DNA from: Stenopsyche tienmushanensis
Taxonomy: Eukaryota > Arthropoda > Insecta > Trichoptera > Stenopsychidae
Reading direction: 5' to 3'
NCBI GenBank assembly: GCA_008973525.1
Contig: WACJ01000552.1
Location: 1,488,001 to 1,552,000 of the forward strand
DNA length: 64,000 nucleotides
The notes under the pieces are model-generated. The model was not told the origin of the DNA. It did no database searches and saw only the letters and a program-made list of their open reading frames with translations. Each line of letters starts with the position of its first letter. The first letter of the stretch is position 1. A program made the position numbers and the translations under genes. Shown here piece by piece: positions 59,024-64,000 of this stretch.

Positions 59024-62000
59024 CGACCAAAATGATGCACAGTGTGTTCTTCGTTGATAATTGATAATGATAAAATTTCGTTTTTAAACAAGAAAAGATC
59101 TGTGTAATGAATGGCTGAATACCATTGAATCTCCAAGATATCTAACCCTTCAACTTATCTTGGAAGAATAATAAGTATCTTTAAACGACAACCACAATAT
59201 TTACGAAAGTACAGGCTGTGTCTTTGCTTTGGAGTAATATTAAAAGATTTGTATAATAAATTTAATCCACTTAACACAATTAACTATAAAATATATTTTT
59301 TGTATTTGTTCATAGATTTTCAAATCAGAAAAATAACTCTAGCACTTCAAAAAAATTGAATGAAATGATTGAATTTAAATTTAAAAAACGTGTTTCATAT
59401 TATACAACGAATTCAATCAAACTTGAAGGCTTTAATATTTATTAATGTATTATGCTATTGTATATACATTTAAATATAGTTTCCCACTGAAAAGCAGTCG
59501 AAAATTGCTTTGAATTGTATGTAATTAGTTTCCATTGTACTGTTAACTTCGAATGTATTATTTATGTTTTTCCTTTATATTGGCAATGATTTTTAAATTT
59601 ACATGGCATTGCATTGAAATGTAGTTCATATTTAAGTTGTTTTATTATTAAATACTTCCATTTAAAATTGGCTTTCAATCATTTTTTACTTAATTGAGTC
59701 GTTTTACATTTCTCTGTATTGATCATCGATTTAAATTTTTACACCGACTCATGTATGCTTTGATGCTGATGATAGATTTATTACCTATTGACAATCGCGT
59801 CCCAAATGATAAATTTCATAAAAAAATCATAAGAAATTATGACATCTAAATCGGTATATGTGGTCGTAAACGTTAGCGATGCCTGAGCAAATTTCGCACA
59901 CCCCCCAACTGCGCGGTTTTGTAATCCATTCGGGTGAGCTGTGTAATAAATGAGCGATCGTACGTAAAATGATGGATTACAACCGATGACTAAATGGATT
60001 ATTGTTAAGGCGTAAAACACAGGGCCGGACTGAAATTTGAAGGAAGATACGCATAAAGCCTATCTATATCTGTCGATGCCTTCCGGAGGTATCTATTATA
60101 TTCGACGCCCTAAATGCGAACCCTTCTATGCGATAAGGATATCGATCCCTTCAAACTCTAGACAACTGACGTTGACGAGATACTTAGGCCACCCCGTCTG
60201 TGTAGACACTAAAGCCCCAACCCCTTATAAGCGCACTGGTATCAAATTTGGGACTTGGGCAAAGCCAAATCCTCAAGGCTTTATGGCGGAATCGTATTAT
60301 TTCGTATCAGCAAAGATTGCTGCCGATAATTTTCAATGCTGATGTGGGAATAGTGTACGTTGACTTTCAACAGAGATAAAGTGGAATTTATGACCGAGAC
60401 GTTGAAATGACGATAGTGCCAATTCGGCCTCTTATGACGATGTTGATGAAATCGTAGATCGTAAAGTGAATGCGGTTCGTGGCAGTTCGAAGCCCTTTGA
60501 TTGCATTGTAAAAATCTTAGTGCTGATGAAGCCTTAAATCCCGCATGATTAATTGATAAAGATAACGCGAATCTTCAATGATTCAGATTACAGTCATCTC
60601 TTTATTTCTGCGATTTGATAGTATATTCGATCGAATTGTTCGATTTGACAAAAATTAACCTAGAATTATTTTATGGTATTTAATTACAATATTTTAGAGC
60701 AACATCTGCCTATTTTAGATAAGGTTAAAAAATAATGCAGTTTTACTTTACTCCAATACATCTCCAGTTTTTCCGAAAACATCCACCGCATAATTCGAGC
60801 AATGGGTGTACTTTAGCGATGATGATATTGTTGGCCCCCGGTGGAATTTAGACCCTTCGGACTGCGCTCGGCCTCAGAGAAATTTTATGATCGGAATTAT
60901 AACGTGTGAAGTATTCTTTCTTCTCGAGAATATCTCGAGAAATATGCTAAATCAAAAATTCTTATTTCTCAAGAAATTTTAGAAATCATTTTTTTTAGAA
61001 ATTAATCAATATAATAGACAATAAAAAATTCAGTAAATTATATCAACGTTTTATGACGGTTGAAAGATTGTTTAGAATACGATGTTATTGGTCGTTTCTG
61101 ATAAATCTATTTCGAAAATTTTCTACATAGCAATACAGCTAAAATAGCTGTATGCTAATAATTTACTTAGAATGAAAATATTTCGTAGTTCATTGAATTT
61201 TGGGTCAAAATTGAAAATTGCATTAGTGGTTCAGTGCTGTTTTAAAATTAAGAAACTCATCTTTTTCGGCTTTGTTAAATTATAAAAATTTGTTAAAATT
61301 GTTAAATTATATTAAATTGTTATATTACATTATTAATAGGTTATTTGTGTTCCCATAAGAACGCTTGATAATGATTTAGATGAGATAATAAATTCAAAAA
61401 GATCACTCTAGCATATAATCAATACCCCAATCAGTTGTGATTTTGAATCTTAAATCAATGTCCTTTTTTGAATATTTATTTTTAGATTTTAATAGTAAAT
61501 TAATATAATTTATAAAATAGCATTTTTGTATCATTAAATTAAGCTTAGCTTTATCATGTGAATGATTAGTATATTGCGGAGGATTATGACTTCCAGGCTT
61601 TTCCCACAGACATGTATTCCTAGTTGTGGTCCACAGAAGCATAGATAGGATCTGTTGTGTGCGTCTATATTGTGGTATCTGAATTGGACGCATCAATCTA
61701 TTACAGGAGACTGACACCTCTTGAGATATATTATATGGCCGCAGGGTGGAGGCGTTGGGTTTGCACAAGACCGGGTCACATATGTGGCTTGGGCCGCATA
61801 AGCCCTAGACACTGAAGTACACATGCGCACTTACCAACTATCTGCACACCAAAAAAATAGATACGGCAATCTCTGGAGGGCATTTTTTTCTTTTTTCTGG
61901 GGCTAGAAAGATGAGACCTTGCTGAAGGTTGAAGCTCTTCGTAACGTTTATAGGCACAACTTTGAAATTTTGTCGCGCGTCGAATGCTATCCAGTCCGGG

Positions 62001-63050
62001 CTTAAAAGCTTCCAACAAAAGAATGATTTCTTATATCGTATTTATTTTCAGATCCTCGGACGGCTTAAACGTCTTATTTTTTTATTTAGTAAACAATGAC
62101 TTTGTAAAGTGATATATCAGTGGCAGACACAATTAAGATCTCGGTCGGGCTTTGTGTTTATCGTAAAAATAACAAATCATAAAATTTGCATAACAAAATT
62201 ATACGGCAAAGTAAATGGGCCCACCTCCAAAAATTATGAGAATTGTAGTTTTTTAAATTGCTATGTATGTAATTAAATGTCAAATGTCAGGTTGAATTTC
62301 TGGAACAATTTGCTTTAAGAACTTACATAGGATTAACACTATGATATAATCCCCTAAAGCTTAATATTTTGATAAATAAATCTTATTTTTTTGAAATATT
62401 ATGAAAAGCATGCCACAATAAATTTGCATTAATTACTTTTTTTATATTTACTATTACTTTAAATTGCCATGTGTTAATAGTGGGCTTGATTTCGGACCCC
62501 AATTATAAATATTCAATAGGCAATCAATCATCTCGATCTACTACTATTATCCGGTTTACTATGATTTTCTGTGAATAATTGAATTTACATTTTAAAATTA
62601 ATGATAATTTCGCAACTCACTCGTAGATCCTCTCTTATCTGAAATTATTATTGAAATAATTCTCATCTGATTTAATCGCATGTGGAAACCTATGGAAAAC
62701 CACTTTAAATCCAGAAAACTTACATCCGATAACAATTATGGCATCTTATGAAAATTTACCATATTTTTAAATTAAAAATAAGGTATGACAGTTAGTACAA
62801 AGTATTATGACAGTTTATTTCTTTATTATTTTCATTGGACCTCTATATTTATGATTCATTACATTTTCTAGAATTGATTTGTCCACTTGTCCAAAAACAT
62901 ATTTAGTTTTTTTTAAGCTTTTGAAAATTTTATTTGAACAACTATTATATACAGAGTTTTTAAAAATCAAATGTATTCCATAGTAAGAATTGAATGCTTT
63001 TAATTTGTCAAAATTTAAAGATGTATTTACAAACCATACTAATAACTATA
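59024..63050. other. Gene-free DNA near the right end
   Basis: No gene recognised. A GC-balanced island at about 59760-60500 holds a 101-codon frame (60037-60342, +) without a known domain. TTCTCGAGAA at 60921-60930 and TCTCGAGA at 60933-60940 repeat the palindromes seen at 19082. Two - strand frames at 61403-62018 (121 and 80 codons) could be an old transposon end, but I cannot identify it. The rest is AT-rich. Confidence 0.45.
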
Positions 63051-63672
63051 TCCTGAAATCCCTTTTTATGCGACTTTTATGTGCGATTTCAAAGTTATTC
63101 AGTTTTTATTTAAAACATTTTTTATTATTTCTTAAAGAGCATAAATCGAAATATTTTGGGTAAAATGGAAAATAAATGGAATCAGCAATAACCGAAATTT
63201 GAAAAAAATTACAATTTTAGACTGTTTAAATCATGTTGCATCTGCTATCGCTGAATTACGACCACACACTTTAAAGGGGTATTCTAATCTAGAAATTTGA
63301 AAACAATCGGTTTTTTTTTGCATTTTATCAAATTTTTAACTTTAAAAAATTTATACTATAAAAGAAATTTCCAAAATTCCAATTATTTACGGAGTTATAA
63401 CTATTTTAGTAAAGCAACAACTAAGCCGGTCTTGCCTTTTTTGCGCGAAACATTCTTAAAATGTTATTTTTTTATTGCTTTATTGTTTTCTCAATTTTTT
63501 ATTAACTTTATTTTATTGCGATTTTAAGTATATTTTATATAGCTGTTTCAAAGTTATGCGGTTTGTAAAATCCATGCAACGTATCTTCACTTTTTTTATG
63601 TAAGTCATAGCTTATTTTATGCGAGTTTCTGCGGAATGCATCTACCGCACAAAATTTTTTTATCTGAATTAT
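63051..63672 (+). mobile_element. TA-flanked MITE, Tigger/pogo-like, copy B (worn)
   Basis: Starts TCCTGAAATCCCTTTTTATG after TA at 63049-63050, a diverged form of the CACTCAAACCTCTTTTTATG end of copy A. TTCAAAGTTATGCGGTTTG near 63547 and GCATCTACCGCA near 63638 match the right half of copy A. The interior also shares CATGTTGCATCTG...CGCTGAATTA and AATTTCCAAAATTCCAA with copy A. The right end is degraded, so 63672 is approximate. Confidence 0.65.
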
Positions 63673-64000
63673 GAAGTATTCGTAAAATATTTTAACTTTG
63701 GATATTTAACTTTTACAATAAGTGATATTTGTATATATATAAATAATTTTATTTAGGAGTAATTTTTTAAATATCACTATTTTTGCTTAAAATAAATATG
63801 TAATATAACTTTAATTTTAAGATAAAAACTCCAAATAAGATACTAAAAAAAGAGGGAGAAATTTTCGCACAAATCACGTTTTTTAAATAAATTTTTGCCC
63901 GTTTGAATAAAGAAATAAATTCATGTCATGGAATTCCGACAGCATAAAAATATTATTTCAGTGCAAATGACAGCATACATCGTACTCATTCAGGTATAAC
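63673..64000. other. AT-rich DNA at the window edge
   Basis: Nothing recognised. AT-rich sequence with short homopolymer runs to the end of the window. Confidence 0.4.

Noticed and set aside
63924..63946. TGTCATGGAATT, which begins like the insect microRNA miR-281
   Set aside because: Only the first 12 bases agree and there is no complementary arm to form a precursor hairpin.

Overview
The window is nuclear DNA of an AT-rich animal genome, almost certainly an insect or another arthropod. Host coding sequence is nearly absent and the rest is intron or intergenic DNA sown with decayed transposons. The one host-gene segment I can defend is an 83-bp internal exon on the + strand at 35867-35949. 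It encodes part of the first RRM domain of a bruno-3/CELF3-6-type RNA-binding protein, in the right phase, with good splice sites and the exon length I recall for vertebrate CELF genes. I saw no sister exon on either side, so most or all of the window is probably two very long introns of that gene.

Region 1-10.5 kb is transposon-dense. A nearly intact CR1/Rex1/Daphne-like LINE (about 2000-6210) has ORF1, broken by a single in-frame stop, and a complete endonuclease/reverse transcriptase ORF2. A Helitron on the - strand (6212-9217) abuts its T-rich tail and keeps both termini. An internally deleted hAT element of ZBED5-like type begins at 9389.

Region 10.5-35.8 kb is mostly AT-rich DNA with GC-balanced islands. 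It holds a 116-bp 5'-truncated retroposon with a perfect 12-bp target duplication (12390-12505), a TA-flanked Tigger-like MITE (12815-13758), two diverged copies of a TTAA-flanked MITE (13931-14384 and 17859-18282), a hAT-like end (18820) and a short hAT MITE (33564-33836).

Region 36-54 kb holds the downstream intron with a second copy of the retroposon tail (39622-39740), two hAT-like ends (38927 and 47691) and two tRNA-like SINE relics. Region 54-64 kb is again transposon-rich: a dead mariner (about 54050-54480), a 442-bp copy of the TA MITE (55738-56179), a second Helitron in opposite orientation (56452-58974) truncated at both ends, and a third TA-MITE copy (about 51 bp after 63000 to 63672).

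The two Helitrons share the same frameshifts and stop, so they descend from an already broken element. They form a roughly 2.5-kb inverted pair about 47 kb apart that brackets the host exon. I found no operon, CRISPR array, rRNA, convincing tRNA or evident new biological system. The main value of the window is transposon archaeology around a long-intron neural RNA-binding-protein gene.
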